Positions 1 through 9,581 are shown, counted from the stretch's first letter. The stretch is 64,000 nt of DNA from Candidatus Woesearchaeota archaeon (GCA_003599145.1 QZIT01000006.1:248001-312000); one strand, 5' to 3'. Notes: a model not told the origin generated them from the sequence alone. Numbers and translations are program-made.

Positions 1-1
1 A

Positions 2-1639
2 GGATCGGTTTATGTTGATCCTGAAAGTACATTAACAGTTGTTCGACCTGTAGGTGGACAAGATGTAGTTGCAACTGGCAAAGATACAGAAGTATTGATA
101 AACAACTTACTTCCATCCGATTTAAGAAGTTTCTTTTTTATGGATGGTGAAAAATTAAGAGAATTTTTTAATAAGGATACATCAGAAAATATAGGACAAT
201 CCATTGAAAAAGTATCCCAATTAGAATTAATGTATAAAGCTGCTGAACATTTAGAAGCACATGAAAAGGAACTCAGAAAAAGCGTAAAAGAGAGTTCACC
301 AAGATTAGAAGAAATAAATGGCGAAATACAGTATCTTCAAAACAAAATTGATTCATTAAAAGCCAGTATTGAAAAAAATAAAGAAAATACCAAAGAAAAT
401 AATAAAGAACTGCGTGAAGTCAAAGATTTCTTAAAAAATTGTGGAATAGAACACGTTGAGACTTTAGAAAGAGAAAGACAATCTATTGAAGAAGACATAA
501 AAAGTTTAGAGTCTTCAATGCATTCCAAAATAATAGAGCGAAATAGATATTTAGCAAAGATTGCACCATTTATTTATCTGAAAGGACCAATTGAGGAATC
601 TTTAAAATTAGTTGGTAAAAAGATTGACAAAGGAGAACTACCACCAAAAATCAAAGAAACTTTAGTCAGAGAGCTAATTGAGAGAGGAGAATGTATATGC
701 GGAACAAAAGTATCTGGCAAAACAAAAGATCATTTGGAAACATATTGTAAAAAACTGACTTTGTCAGAATTAGGCGAAATATCTGTTGTAGGTAAAACGA
801 AATTTAAAGATATTCTTTCAGACATTAGTGAATTCAGTTCAAAAATGGATAAATTCCACGAAGAGATTAAATCATCGAGTGATCAGTTAGAATCAAAGAA
901 TAGACGAATGAATCAAATTAAAGATGACTTGAAGAAAGGAGAAGATAAAACAAAAATAATTACTTATGAACGAAGAAGAGATGAACTAATAAAATTCAAT
1001 GGAAGATTAGAACAACAATTTAATATGGATCAGGGAGAACTAAATCAAGCAACTTCTTTATTAGATGGTAAAAAAACAGAATATGAGAAAGAATTAGGAT
1101 CATCTCAGAAAAATCAAGTTCTGAAAAATAAGTTGAAACTTGTACAAGATGCTTTAAGAGTACTTGCTTCAACCGAAGTTGCAATAAAAGATAAGATTAG
1201 AAGTCAACTTGAAAAACAAACAGAAAGTAACTTCTTTAAATTAATTAGAAAAAAAGGTGCTTTTAAGCAAGTTCTCATTAATGAAAAATATGAAGTGTTC
1301 GTAAAACATGAGTCAGGATATAATGTCATTGACCATCTTTCTGCTGGTGAATATATGATTTTAGGTTTATCATTCATGAGCGCATTGATGAATATATCTG
1401 GATTTAAATCTCCCGTAATCATTGATACGCCTCTTGGCAAAATTGATGATGAACATAGGGCTAAAATAACAACGGAATTGCCAGTATTCTTAGAGGGTAC
1501 ACAATTAATATTATTTGTTACACCAACAGAGTACGATCCTCATGTAAAAGCTAATTTATCGAAGTTTATTACAAAAGGCAATGTGTATGATATAACTGAA
1601 AATGCAAAACAAAATGAATCAAGGGTGACTAGAAAATGA
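2..1639 (+). CDS. Second DndD-like SMC/Rad50-type ATPase, 5' end outside window
   Basis: The frame is open from base 2, so the N-terminus with the Walker A loop lies off the window; the TTG at 95 is internal. The visible part has the family landmark SFFFMDGEKL, long coiled coils on both sides of a CICG cysteine pair (a hook-like turn), then the ABC signature LSAGEY and a Walker B VIIDTPLGKID. This order matches DndD, the ATPase of DNA phosphorothioation, and parallels the complete dndD at 3579-5573, so the locus holds two paralogues. It overlaps the next small gene by four bases and points tail to tail at the dnd operon. It may be a restriction-side or accessory ATPase instead of the modification DndD; that role is inference. 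Confidence 0.8.
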   Translation, partial: GSVYVDPESTLTVVRPVGGQDVVATGKDTEVLINNLLPSDLRSFFFMDGEKLREFFNKDTSENIGQSIEKVSQLELMYKAAEHLEAHEKELRKSVKESSPRLEEINGEIQYLQNKIDSLKASIEKNKENTKENNKELREVKDFLKNCGIEHVETLERERQSIEEDIKSLESSMHSKIIERNRYLAKIAPFIYLKGPIEESLKLVGKKIDKGELPPKIKETLVRELIERGECICGTKVSGKTKDHLETYCKKLTLSELGEISVVGKTKFKDILSDISEFSSKMDKFHEEIKSSSDQLESKNRRMNQIKDDLKKGEDKTKIITYERRRDELIKFNGRLEQQFNMDQGELNQATSLLDGKKTEYEKELGSSQKNQVLKNKLKLVQDALRVLASTEVAIKDKIRSQLEKQTESNFFKLIRKKGAFKQVLINEKYEVFVKHESGYNVIDHLSAGEYMILGLSFMSALMNISGFKSPVIIDTPLGKIDDEHRAKITTELPVFLEGTQLILFVTPTEYDPHVKANLSKFITKGNVYDITENAKQNESRVTRK

Positions 1640-2061
1640 GCGATGAACATCATAATGAACCAAGAGAAGTAGGATATAATAAAACTCACAAAGATACGTT
1701 CAAAGAATGGACAAGCAAGGATTCAAACTCTATTTTTTCAGGTTTGACTCAAGCGGACTTATTTTTCTTTGCTATGGCATTAGGACATCATAGAAAAAAA
1801 CATAGTGAAGTAAAAAATAAAGCTAATGACGTTCCTGTTAGTGCATTAAACGAAGCACAAAAATGGGGAGTTCTCGCTACAGCAATAGACGCTAAAGAAG
1901 ATTTGTTAGTATTAAAAGATGAGAAAAAAATCTACCTATCTGCAGAAGAGTATGCTGAAGAAGGAATAAAGATATTAAAATCACATATTGAAAAACAAGG
2001 ATTGAATTATCCTAAATATTTAGAAGCGGAATTAAGAGAGTTAATAGGTGATGAATCATAG
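1636..2061 (+). CDS. Small Dnd-associated protein (dnd_assoc_4-like)
   Basis: This 141-residue soluble protein starts with ATG overlapping the stop of the DndD-like ATPase gene (ATGA arrangement), so the two are translationally coupled. Its layout, an aromatic stretch DLFFFAMALGHH, a middle segment with LATAIDAKEDLLVL and a C-terminal EEYAEEGIKIL, resembles what I recall of the small family called dnd system-associated protein 4; this is recalled similarity, not a search. No catalytic motif or membrane segment is visible. The 3' end overlaps the end of dndA by six bases in convergent orientation. A role as partner of the second ATPase is likely from the coupling alone. Confidence 0.55.
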   Translation: MSDEHHNEPREVGYNKTHKDTFKEWTSKDSNSIFSGLTQADLFFFAMALGHHRKKHSEVKNKANDVPVSALNEAQKWGVLATAIDAKEDLLVLKDEKKIYLSAEEYAEEGIKILKSHIEKQGLNYPKYLEAELRELIGDES

Positions 2062-3207
2062 ATTACTCAATTTATTAACTGCTTTTATTATTTCAGTTAT
2101 AGCAAAATCTATTTGCTCTTCAGTATTTGTTTTTCCTAATCCAAATCTTATTGAAGAAAATGCTCTTTCTTCATCAAAACCTAATGATAGAAGAACATGC
2201 GACGGTTTTACATCATTGGAATTACAAGCAGACCCAGTTGACACCGCTAACTCATTTTTTATTTCATTAATCAGTGCTTTGGCGTCGATATTCTCAAATG
2301 ATATATTAAGATTATGATTCAGCTTATTCTTTGAGTTTCCATTGATTTTTACAGTACACTGAGAAGATATCCCATTATATAATTTATTCCGTAATTTCTC
2401 TAATTTGATTTCAGTTATTTTCATTTCTTCATGAGCTAATCTAGATGCTTCTCCAAGACCAACAATTCCAGGAACATTTAAGGTACCTGAACGCATACCT
2501 TTTTCATGGCCGCCACCATAGATAAGGGGCATAATCTTCACTAAGGGCTTATCATTACTAACATATAAAGCACCTATCCCTTTCGGACCTCCAATTTTGT
2601 GAGCGGAAATAGACATCAAGTCAATACTTAATTCTTTAACATTTAGAGGAATATGCCCAAATGATTGTGCAGCATCAGTATGAAACAATATGTTATTTTT
2701 ATGTGCGATTAAACCAATTTGTTTTAATGGGGCTATTGTTCCAACCTCATTATTTGCTGCCATAATTGAAATCATAATCGTTTTTGGAGTTATAACATTC
2801 TCTAATTCTTTTAAGTTAATTTCTCCATCTTGATTGACTTTAAGGTACGTAATGTTAAATCCTTCATTTTCTAATTGTTTGCAAGAATCCAATATTGCTT
2901 TATGTTCAGTCACACATGTGATAATATGATTTCCTTTTTCTTTTAGTATTCTTGCAACTCCAAATATCGCTAAATTATCTGACTCTGTTGCTCCACTCGT
3001 AAATATAATCTCTTCAGAATGACATCCAATATCATGAGCTAATTGTTCACGAGCTTTATTCACAGCGGAAACTGCTTCATTTCCATAAACATGATCTATG
3101 CTTGAAGCATTCCCAAATTTTTCATAAAAATAGGGTAACATTATGTCAATAACTCTTTTATCTATAGGTGTTGTTGCATGATGATCTAGATAAATAGGTC
3201 TGTTCAT
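2056..3207 (-). CDS. dndA: Cysteine desulfurase DndA (IscS/NifS type)
   Basis: PLP-dependent class V aminotransferase-fold enzyme that takes sulfur from L-cysteine and hands it to DndC for DNA phosphorothioation. The N-terminal YLDHHATTP, the PLP lysine in SAHKIGGPKG (about residue 204) and the catalytic cysteine in STGSACNS (about residue 328) are all present. The length of 383 is normal. It is the last gene of the dndB-C-D-E-A operon, starting two bases after dndE ends. A role as general IscS cannot be excluded, but the linkage to dndE makes the Dnd role the best reading. Confidence 0.93.
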   Translation of the reverse strand: MNRPIYLDHHATTPIDKRVIDIMLPYFYEKFGNASSIDHVYGNEAVSAVNKAREQLAHDIGCHSEEIIFTSGATESDNLAIFGVARILKEKGNHIITCVTEHKAILDSCKQLENEGFNITYLKVNQDGEINLKELENVITPKTIMISIMAANNEVGTIAPLKQIGLIAHKNNILFHTDAAQSFGHIPLNVKELSIDLMSISAHKIGGPKGIGALYVSNDKPLVKIMPLIYGGGHEKGMRSGTLNVPGIVGLGEASRLAHEEMKITEIKLEKLRNKLYNGISSQCTVKINGNSKNKLNHNLNISFENIDAKALINEIKNELAVSTGSACNSNDVKPSHVLLSLGFDEERAFSSIRFGLGKTNTEEQIDFAITEIIKAVNKLSNL

Positions 3208-3208
3208 T

Positions 3209-3577
3209 TTAATTACCTTTCAATAAATTTGTCAAATCCGAAATATCATTTATTCTGCTGTATATGGCCATTATTCCATTGTTAAGATGTATTTTAAACT
3301 GCTCAATAAAATTCTTTTCAGGATCTAATCCATCTTGCAAACACCTTTCTTTGACAAGGGCAACAAAGTATGCATCATATTCTCCTGTTAAAGTATATCT
3401 ATTAAATTCTTGTCCCTCTTCATCTGGTTTGACTATGTTAGTAATTCTTTGTGTATTAAGAGAATAGCACAAAGCAATCCTTGCTAAAATATTTGGAGTT
3501 AATCCTGTTCTTCCTTTAAGAACTTTCAATCTTGCTGTTGCATCTGTACTTATTTTTATTCTATTGAATTTTACCAT
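3209..3577 (-). CDS. dndE: DNA sulfur modification protein DndE
   Basis: A 122-residue protein placed between dndD and dndA, the expected slot and size for DndE. DndE is a small basic DNA-binding protein, reported to bind nicked DNA, in the phosphorothioation complex. The sequence MVKFNRIKISTDATARLKVL with GLTPNILARIALCYSL has the ribbon-helix-like pattern of the family. I chose ATG 3577, one base after the dndD stop, over an upstream in-frame ATG at 3598 that would overlap dndD by 20 bases. Confidence 0.88.
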   Translation of the reverse strand: MVKFNRIKISTDATARLKVLKGRTGLTPNILARIALCYSLNTQRITNIVKPDEEGQEFNRYTLTGEYDAYFVALVKERCLQDGLDPEKNFIEQFKIHLNNGIMAIYSRINDISDLTNLLKGN

Positions 3578-3578
3578 T

Positions 3579-5573
3579 TTAATCCCAAAAATACCCATTT
3601 GTTACTTGTGTTTTGTTATTATCATATTTTAAATTGTAAGTTCTAACAATCTTTCTTTTAAGCATATCCATATATTTTTTATCTACTTCTGTGTCTGTGG
3701 AAAGTATGATAAGTTGATGACTCGCTTCTGGGAAGAAATTTCTGATTAGGTTATCCCTGTGGTCAATATCGAGTCTACCGAGAGGTGTGTCTATTATAAA
3801 TGGAAGAGGTCTATGTGATATTTTTGTAAGTGTCCACAATACGGCGATAGCATAAATCTGTTTCTCTCCTGCTGATAATTGTGACTTTAATATTACTTTA
3901 CCTCCTTTTTTGAATAAAGTGACTGAATAATCCTTTGGGTCGACTTTTATTTGCTCAAATGCTCCTTTTTTTCTTGCAATTTGATCATAACATTGTAAGA
4001 ATACATCATTAAACTCAGCAATTTTTTCTTGTTCTAGTTTGTCGTGGTATTCTTCAAGAACATTTTGCACACGAGTTACCATTTTAATTCTATTTGAAAG
4101 ATTATCCGTATTTTGCATCTCATCTATTAATTTTCTTAATTCCCTAACAGTTTTTTCATAATTAAATTGTGCTTGTCTTATATCTTCGTCTAATTTCTGC
4201 ATATTTTGCTGCATCGTTCCTAAAGACTGATGAAGTTCATTACTTTTACCAATAAAATTACTTAGAGCAGAATCTGCAGGTGCAAAACTAATTTCTTTTG
4301 TAATTTTATGTAAATTTGTTGTTAATACTTCATGTTTTTTTGTTAATTCAAATAACTTAATCGGTGTATCTTCTATTGCTCGATCTATTAAGGAGAGTAA
4401 CACTGTCTGTTCATTATTTGAAAGATTATGGACTAAAACATTATTTGAAATTTTAGGCATCATAATTTCATTAATCGTAGAAATTATTTTATTAGATACT
4501 GCTTTTGAATCTTTCACATCAATTTCTGTTTTTAACCAAAACTCTTTCTTGTCTAATTTGGATTTAAGTTGTGATAATTTCTCTTCTAAATTTTTCTGAA
4601 GTATTACTTCATTTTTCAGGGAATCTTCTTTCATCAATGTTTTTTTCAATTTACCGCTAAGTTGTTGCGCAAAAACAAATGGTAGAAGGTCTCCACACAT
4701 TTCTCTAAGTTGATTTTCAATTAGATTAATCTCTGTTTCAATCCTGGTTTTTCTACTAATTAAATCATCCCTTTTTTCAGCAAAAATTCCGCCCTCTTTT
4801 TTAATTAATAATTCTTGTCTTTCAATATCTGCATAAGTTTTATCTATTTTTGATTGTAATTGTGCTTTTTCTTGATTCTTTGCATCTAATTCATGCTCTA
4901 GTTTATTTTCTTCTGATTGAATCATATCAATTCTATCTTGTAAATCTGTTGCTCCACTCTGCTTCAATTGTTTTATTGAATATATCTCTAAATCAGATTT
5001 TAATTTTTCAACAAGATCAACACCTAATAATGATTTAAACGAGTCCGATAATTGTCTGTTATCAACACCATCTTCTGCTAATGCTTGAATTTTTTCTCCA
5101 TCAAAAAAGAATAATTGCGATAATCCTGGAGGAATTAAATCATTAATAAAATCTTGCCATTGTTCAGAGTCTATCTCTGCTAAGTCATTTCCATTTTTTT
5201 TAACTTCAAACTTTTCTGTAACAAGTTCATTTACAGCAGTCCATCGTCTAAATACATTATACGTATCAACTTCCCCAAGATGTGCATGTTGAAATTCTAA
5301 TCCTACTGCTGCAGAATTTGGTTGAACCGATAATGTAGAATTATGGTGTATTTTTTCAAATAAATATTTTTCATAAGCATTTTTTACGGTTCTTTTTTCT
5401 AATACCATCGGCCCGTATAAACATAATCTAATAGCTTCAAAAATGGTTGTTTTACCATTGCCATTTTTACCACCAATTAATGTTATTTTTTTATCTCCGT
5501 GCGGCAAGAAATCTAATTCTTGTTTCCCATAAAATAATCCAAAATTTTCGATATATAATTTATTTATTATCAT
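3579..5573 (-). CDS. dndD: DNA sulfur modification ATPase DndD
   Basis: SMC/Rad50-like ATPase of the Dnd complex, 664 residues from ATG 5573 (MIINKLYIENFGLFYG). The upstream GTG at 5582 is possible but less typical for the family. Walker A GGKNGNGKTT lies near residue 35, the family landmark LFFFDGEKI near 155, long coiled coils in the middle, the ABC signature LSAGEKQ near 570 and Walker B IIDTPLGRLD near 595. Unlike many Rad50 proteins I see no clear CxxC hook at the centre. It starts about a dozen bases after dndC ends. Confidence 0.93.
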   Translation of the reverse strand: MIINKLYIENFGLFYGKQELDFLPHGDKKITLIGGKNGNGKTTIFEAIRLCLYGPMVLEKRTVKNAYEKYLFEKIHHNSTLSVQPNSAAVGLEFQHAHLGEVDTYNVFRRWTAVNELVTEKFEVKKNGNDLAEIDSEQWQDFINDLIPPGLSQLFFFDGEKIQALAEDGVDNRQLSDSFKSLLGVDLVEKLKSDLEIYSIKQLKQSGATDLQDRIDMIQSEENKLEHELDAKNQEKAQLQSKIDKTYADIERQELLIKKEGGIFAEKRDDLISRKTRIETEINLIENQLREMCGDLLPFVFAQQLSGKLKKTLMKEDSLKNEVILQKNLEEKLSQLKSKLDKKEFWLKTEIDVKDSKAVSNKIISTINEIMMPKISNNVLVHNLSNNEQTVLLSLIDRAIEDTPIKLFELTKKHEVLTTNLHKITKEISFAPADSALSNFIGKSNELHQSLGTMQQNMQKLDEDIRQAQFNYEKTVRELRKLIDEMQNTDNLSNRIKMVTRVQNVLEEYHDKLEQEKIAEFNDVFLQCYDQIARKKGAFEQIKVDPKDYSVTLFKKGGKVILKSQLSAGEKQIYAIAVLWTLTKISHRPLPFIIDTPLGRLDIDHRDNLIRNFFPEASHQLIILSTDTEVDKKYMDMLKRKIVRTYNLKYDNNKTQVTNGYFWD

Positions 5574-5585
5574 TACACACACTCT

Positions 5586-6983
5586 TTAATCATTCGTTGT
5601 ATTCTGAGGGCTCATTTCTTCTTCAGATCTCCACTCTTCTTTGATGATTTTATCTATCCTAACATATGCACTAGCACGTCTAGTCATTCCTTGAATCTCA
5701 CGTTCTACGCCTAATAATTTCATAACTAAATCAGTAGGAATATCATGCTTAGTACAAATTTGATTTAATAATTTGCTTTCTCCATTTGTAAAAACTCCAA
5801 CATCGTCTTGGACCCAATCTAAATCTTGATCCATAATTTGCCTGTACAGTTTTGGGATGGAATCTTCCCAATCTCCTCTTTCTGTCAACCACAATTTTCG
5901 GATATGATGAATTTCTTCATCAGTAATTATTTTGAAATCGGTCCCAGGTTTAACTTTCTCAATTTCTTTTTGAGCTTCTAAAAGTTTTTTGAATAATTCT
6001 TTACAGAAAGACAGTTTATAAGGTCCTCTCGAAATTTCTCCTGTTCCATCGCTCTTAAATCTCACCTGCCCATTTCTTCCCTTATATTCTCTAAACTGTG
6101 ATTTTCTTTCAGGATCAGTTGTCTCAAACAAATAATCTCTAATCTCCATCAAAGGCTTCATCCAGGTTTCTCCATTTTCTATTAAATTCTGCATAGAAGT
6201 GTCTTTATTTACTACAGTACATGTCCAACATCCAAACCTACTTCCACCACATGAAGGAGTCGTTTTATCAACAACCAACGGGCATTCTCCTGCATTTTTG
6301 GAAGTATACAAATTTAATAATTCTCTATTATTAGAGCCCCAAGGGGATTTTTTTTGTAAAAGATATGTCCATACATCATCAACTGAAAAATTCTCAATAG
6401 GAGTATATACAAATGCTTGTGGGAATCTTGAATGTCTTGATAATATTGTGTCTTTTATTTTATACAAACTCATTACTTGAGCTCTTGTTGTACTCTCTTC
6501 TTTTCTTACACCTAAGATTAAAATCACTTCTCCGAATTCACTCACTTTGTCAAGAATAAAAGTATCTGCAGGTCTTATTTTTAATCTGTCAGTACACCAC
6601 CTAAACATTCTTTGTGGAGCGGGATAACCTTTTCCTAATAACAAAGTCCAGAAAGTATCTTCTACTTTAGGATAAACATGTTGTGCTATTATTGGCAGAT
6701 TTTGTTCTTTTGCAGCCTGATTTATTTTTATATGAATTCCAGACATGTATTTTAATAATATTGGAGATTCAACCATAGTATTTGATGAAATTACATATAT
6801 TTTTTTAGTTCTCTGCTTTTCAGGTAGTTCAGATAATGCATACCAGACTAATTGAACACAGGTTGTTGAATCTTTTCCCCCACTAAATCCAATAACCCAC
6901 GGCCTATTATCGCTAAGATATAATTTTTGAATCTCCAAATATATTTCTTTTAGTGGTTTTTTGTTAAAAATTGAATCTGCCAT
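5586..6983 (-). CDS. dndC: Phosphorothioation protein DndC (PAPS-reductase fold)
   Basis: Adenine nucleotide alpha hydrolase family protein that, in the family, activates the DNA backbone with ATP and transfers sulfur. The PP-loop SGGKDS is at residues 34-39. A cysteine group (CGGSRFGCWTC and CPLV upstream, about residues 235-256) fits the iron-sulfur cluster site known in DndC. The length of 465 is normal. Twelve bases separate it from dndB upstream. It is a confident assignment because dndB, dndD, dndE and dndA all flank it. Confidence 0.95.
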   Translation of the reverse strand: MADSIFNKKPLKEIYLEIQKLYLSDNRPWVIGFSGGKDSTTCVQLVWYALSELPEKQRTKKIYVISSNTMVESPILLKYMSGIHIKINQAAKEQNLPIIAQHVYPKVEDTFWTLLLGKGYPAPQRMFRWCTDRLKIRPADTFILDKVSEFGEVILILGVRKEESTTRAQVMSLYKIKDTILSRHSRFPQAFVYTPIENFSVDDVWTYLLQKKSPWGSNNRELLNLYTSKNAGECPLVVDKTTPSCGGSRFGCWTCTVVNKDTSMQNLIENGETWMKPLMEIRDYLFETTDPERKSQFREYKGRNGQVRFKSDGTGEISRGPYKLSFCKELFKKLLEAQKEIEKVKPGTDFKIITDEEIHHIRKLWLTERGDWEDSIPKLYRQIMDQDLDWVQDDVGVFTNGESKLLNQICTKHDIPTDLVMKLLGVEREIQGMTRRASAYVRIDKIIKEEWRSEEEMSPQNTTND

Positions 6984-6995
6984 TTTTTCACATCA

Positions 6996-8111
6996 TTATT
7001 TTCTTAAAAATCTTTTTTCTAAATTTTCTTCATTTTGATTTAAGCTCAACCCTAATTTACTTTTTAGTAGATTACTAGTGAGCACAATATTAGCACTAAC
7101 CTTTGTTAATCTGCCACCAATCATAGATCTTCCTTCCCATTCACGATTATCCTTTGACCAATCTATCTCATTTAATTGTTTAAGTTTAGATTTCCATTTC
7201 TGAGGATATCTTTTCATTAAATCATTACCTAAGATTCCGAGAGCATGTAATAAGATTCCATGTACATGAACAAAATTCTTTCTTGCATCATATGGTTGTA
7301 AAGTATTATTTACAATTTCTTGCCATTCAGAAATATTGTTATAAACTTCATTCCAATATGTCATTATCAATTTTTCTTCATCATTAGTTAATTTTGGTTT
7401 CTTTTCGGTCTTACCGAGTAAAGCTTTTGAAGCAGAATATATGCTATTTAATGTGAAAACTTTATGGGCTCTGTTAGATATTGAAGTTCTTTCTAACTCA
7501 GTAATTTCATTAAAGATTGGTACTTCAGAAAGCATACCTAATATTGAATGTGAAAATATATCTCTATGATCGTATAAAATATTTAATGATTTTGTAGGTC
7601 TAATTGCATGTTTATTTAGATCAGAAAACATCTGTTGACTATGTTTTAATCCTGAATCTAAATAAAAGACTACAGAAATTGTTTCTGCCGATAAATCAGG
7701 TCTTTGTTTCAAAGCTTCTTCAATAGCTTTTCTTCTATGTTGACCATCATTAATTAAAAATTTAGCATTTACTGAAATGGATAATTTCCCTATTTTAGAA
7801 GAAGGACCTTCAGATTCTAATGGTTCAAATTTTACATCACCATCTATTGATGCTGTAATTGATGAGAACACATAATCTCTTCTATTATTTACTAGATAAG
7901 AAACCATCTCTGGAATTCTTGCTTTATTAAGAACTCTTTGAGCTCTTAATTGTGGAGATATCCCTGGTTCATTAAAGACAAAGATAGTTGGAATTAATTT
8001 CAAAGGACACATAATTGTATAATATTCACGTCCTGCTTGAATGCCTCTTAACGCACTAAACTCGAAATAATCAGATGATGACATCCTATTTGTTTTAGGT
8101 GTGTTAGCCAT
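6996..8111 (-). CDS. dndB: Dnd regulator/modulator DndB (DGQHR domain)
   Basis: A 371-residue protein with the diagnostic DGQHR motif at residues 122-126 (NDGQHRRKAIEE). In bacteria DndB represses the dnd operon and tunes modification frequency. It is first in the operon, as usual. The open frame extends to 8204, but a TATA box at 8133-8142 places transcription start at about 8112, so the leaderless ATG at 8111 (MANTPKTNRM) is preferred; the upstream 31 residues would overlap the promoter. Confidence 0.92.
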   Translation of the reverse strand: MANTPKTNRMSSSDYFEFSALRGIQAGREYYTIMCPLKLIPTIFVFNEPGISPQLRAQRVLNKARIPEMVSYLVNNRRDYVFSSITASIDGDVKFEPLESEGPSSKIGKLSISVNAKFLINDGQHRRKAIEEALKQRPDLSAETISVVFYLDSGLKHSQQMFSDLNKHAIRPTKSLNILYDHRDIFSHSILGMLSEVPIFNEITELERTSISNRAHKVFTLNSIYSASKALLGKTEKKPKLTNDEEKLIMTYWNEVYNNISEWQEIVNNTLQPYDARKNFVHVHGILLHALGILGNDLMKRYPQKWKSKLKQLNEIDWSKDNREWEGRSMIGGRLTKVSANIVLTSNLLKSKLGLSLNQNEENLEKRFLRK

Positions 8112-8142
8112 GATTATTTGAAAAACCCTTGATTTTATAAAT
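8112..8142 (-). promoter_or_regulatory. Leaderless promoter of the dnd operon
   Basis: On the minus strand a GAAACATTTATAAAA box (8133-8147 region) lies about 26 bases before ATG 8111. The spacing fits an archaeal TATA/BRE promoter with transcription starting at the dndB start codon. It would drive dndB-C-D-E-A. DndB might act here, but no palindromic operator is obvious. Confidence 0.6.
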
Positions 8143-8251
8143 GTTTCTAAATTAACGTACATTTGACAGAAATTAACTTCTTTTTTAATAAAATTGACTT
8201 CCATAAACTTCCATGTAAAATAATATTAAGAAAAAAATAGAACAATATGGT

Positions 8252-8497
8252 ATGAATTTACAATTAGAACAAGAAGTTTCACAACTCCGAAAAGAGATTG
8301 CAGAGATAAAATCAGAATTAACGCTTGCTCTCTCCAGAATAAGCGATAAATTAGCAACACATTCTGAAAATTATCGAGAGCTAAGAGTTAAAATTGATCA
8401 AATAAACAAAATGATTTCTCTTAAAGAAGAACAAGACTCTGCCGAGGTGCAATATGAATCTAATAATAGAAATACTGCTATTAATCCTGCTGATTAA
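8252..8497 (+). CDS. Short coiled-coil protein
   Basis: An 81-residue hydrophilic protein with heptad-like leucine spacing from residue 3 to about 60 (LEQEVSQLRKEIAEIKSEL), then an Asn-rich tail. No Shine-Dalgarno site stands out. It is divergent from dndB and overlaps the next small membrane-protein gene by 44 bases, which puts it at the head of a plus-strand group running into the methyltransferase. Such small coiled-coil plus small membrane protein pairs are common in archaeal mobile elements. Function unknown. Confidence 0.6.
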   Translation: MNLQLEQEVSQLRKEIAEIKSELTLALSRISDKLATHSENYRELRVKIDQINKMISLKEEQDSAEVQYESNNRNTAINPAD

Positions 8498-8630
8498 GAC
8501 ACTAAATGTCAATGCAGTGCTCATCTGGAGCTTGTATGTAGTAAGCAAGATCTTAGGTCAACTTTACATCATGTGGGAAGAAGGAGTAAGACAAACATTT
8601 CTTCTACACTTCAAAAAGAAATCAAAATGA
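8454..8630 (+). CDS. Small single-span membrane protein
   Basis: A 58-residue product starts with a strongly hydrophobic segment (MNLIIEILLLILLIKTL), continues through a second less hydrophobic stretch and ends in a basic KKKSK tail. A clean GAGGTG Shine-Dalgarno site at 8443-8448 lies five bases before the ATG, inside the end of the previous gene. The next gene, the methyltransferase, begins seven bases after the stop. The SD and packing argue that it is real although short. It could be a holin-like or anchor protein of the mobile region; function unknown. Confidence 0.6.
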   Translation: MNLIIEILLLILLIKTLNVNAVLIWSLYVVSKILGQLYIMWEEGVRQTFLLHFKKKSK

Positions 8631-8636
8631 TACACG

Positions 8637-9581
8637 ATGAAATATTTCAGCATGTTCAGTGGCATAGGGGGATTTGAGCTAGGAATACAAAGATCATTTC
8701 CTAATGCCGAATGTGTTGGATACTCAGAGATAGACAAATATGCGATTGAGACTTATGAAAAACACTTCCCAAATCACAAAAACTTTGGAAATGCAAAAAC
8801 AATCAAACCAGGAGAACTTCCAAACTTTGATATGCTCTGTGCAGGATTTCCTTGCCAAGCATTCAGCATTGCTGGAAAAAGGAAAGGTTTCAGAGATACA
8901 AGAGGCACATTGTTTTTTGAAATTGCAAGAATCATTAAAACTAAAAGACCTAAAATTGTACTCCTTGAAAATGTCAAAGGCTTACTCAATCACAACAAAG
9001 GGAAAACTTATTCTGTCATCATACAATCGCTGGATGAATTGGGGTATAACACTCAATGGATGGTACTTAACAGCAAAGACTTTGGAGTTCCACAAAACAG
9101 AGAGAGAATCTTCATTATCGGATCTCTTAGAAATAAACGTAGACCCGAAATACTTTCTATCAGAGAAAACAATGGAGAATCTAATTCGAAGAGTTCGAAG
9201 AGGTTGGAACTGCTCTATGATGGAGACTATCAAAGCAAAAGAATCTATTCTGTGGAGGGAATTAGCCCGACAATACCCACAGGCAAATCAGGAGGAAATC
9301 ACATTCCGTTTATTGCAACGCATTGGCAAAGAGCAAGCACAACAGGCAAAGGAGGAACAGGGATGCTAACAAGTGATAAATTCTCATTTACACTTGACAG
9401 AAATCCACACTTTGTAAATGGAATTAGAAGATTAACTCCTATAGAATGTGAGAGATTACAAGGTTTTCCTGAAGGATGGACAGAAGGTGTTTCTGATGTA
9501 CAAAGATACAGTCAATGTGGAAATGCAGTAACAGTAAATGTAGTGGAATCAGTAATAAAAACCATCAAGGGAGAATTATGA
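8637..9581 (+). CDS. DNA (cytosine-5) methyltransferase
   Basis: A 314-residue C5-cytosine methyltransferase of the Dcm/HpaII class. Motif I FSGIGGFELG begins at residue 7, motif IV with the catalytic cysteine is GFPCQAFS (about 80), motif VI is ENVKG (about 116), motif VIII QNRERIFIIG (about 160), motif IX TPIECERLQGFP (about 265) and motif X GNAVTVNVVE near the end. The target-recognition segment between VIII and IX is short. No restriction endonuclease gene adjoins it, so it is a solitary enzyme placed between the Dnd operon and an integrase cluster. It could protect a mobile element or work with the Dnd island. Confidence 0.95.
   Translation: MKYFSMFSGIGGFELGIQRSFPNAECVGYSEIDKYAIETYEKHFPNHKNFGNAKTIKPGELPNFDMLCAGFPCQAFSIAGKRKGFRDTRGTLFFEIARIIKTKRPKIVLLENVKGLLNHNKGKTYSVIIQSLDELGYNTQWMVLNSKDFGVPQNRERIFIIGSLRNKRRPEILSIRENNGESNSKSSKRLELLYDGDYQSKRIYSVEGISPTIPTGKSGGNHIPFIATHWQRASTTGKGGTGMLTSDKFSFTLDRNPHFVNGIRRLTPIECERLQGFPEGWTEGVSDVQRYSQCGNAVTVNVVESVIKTIKGEL

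Noticed and set aside
2056-8111. Ssp-type phosphorothioation (SspABCD)
   Set aside because: The gene set includes DndB with DGQHR, DndE and a DndD ATPase with Rad50-like features, which fits the Dnd system and not Ssp.
8740-9369. 209-residue plus-strand frame inside the methyltransferase gene
   Set aside because: It is another frame of a gene with all C5-methyltransferase motifs, has no SD, and shows no family signal.
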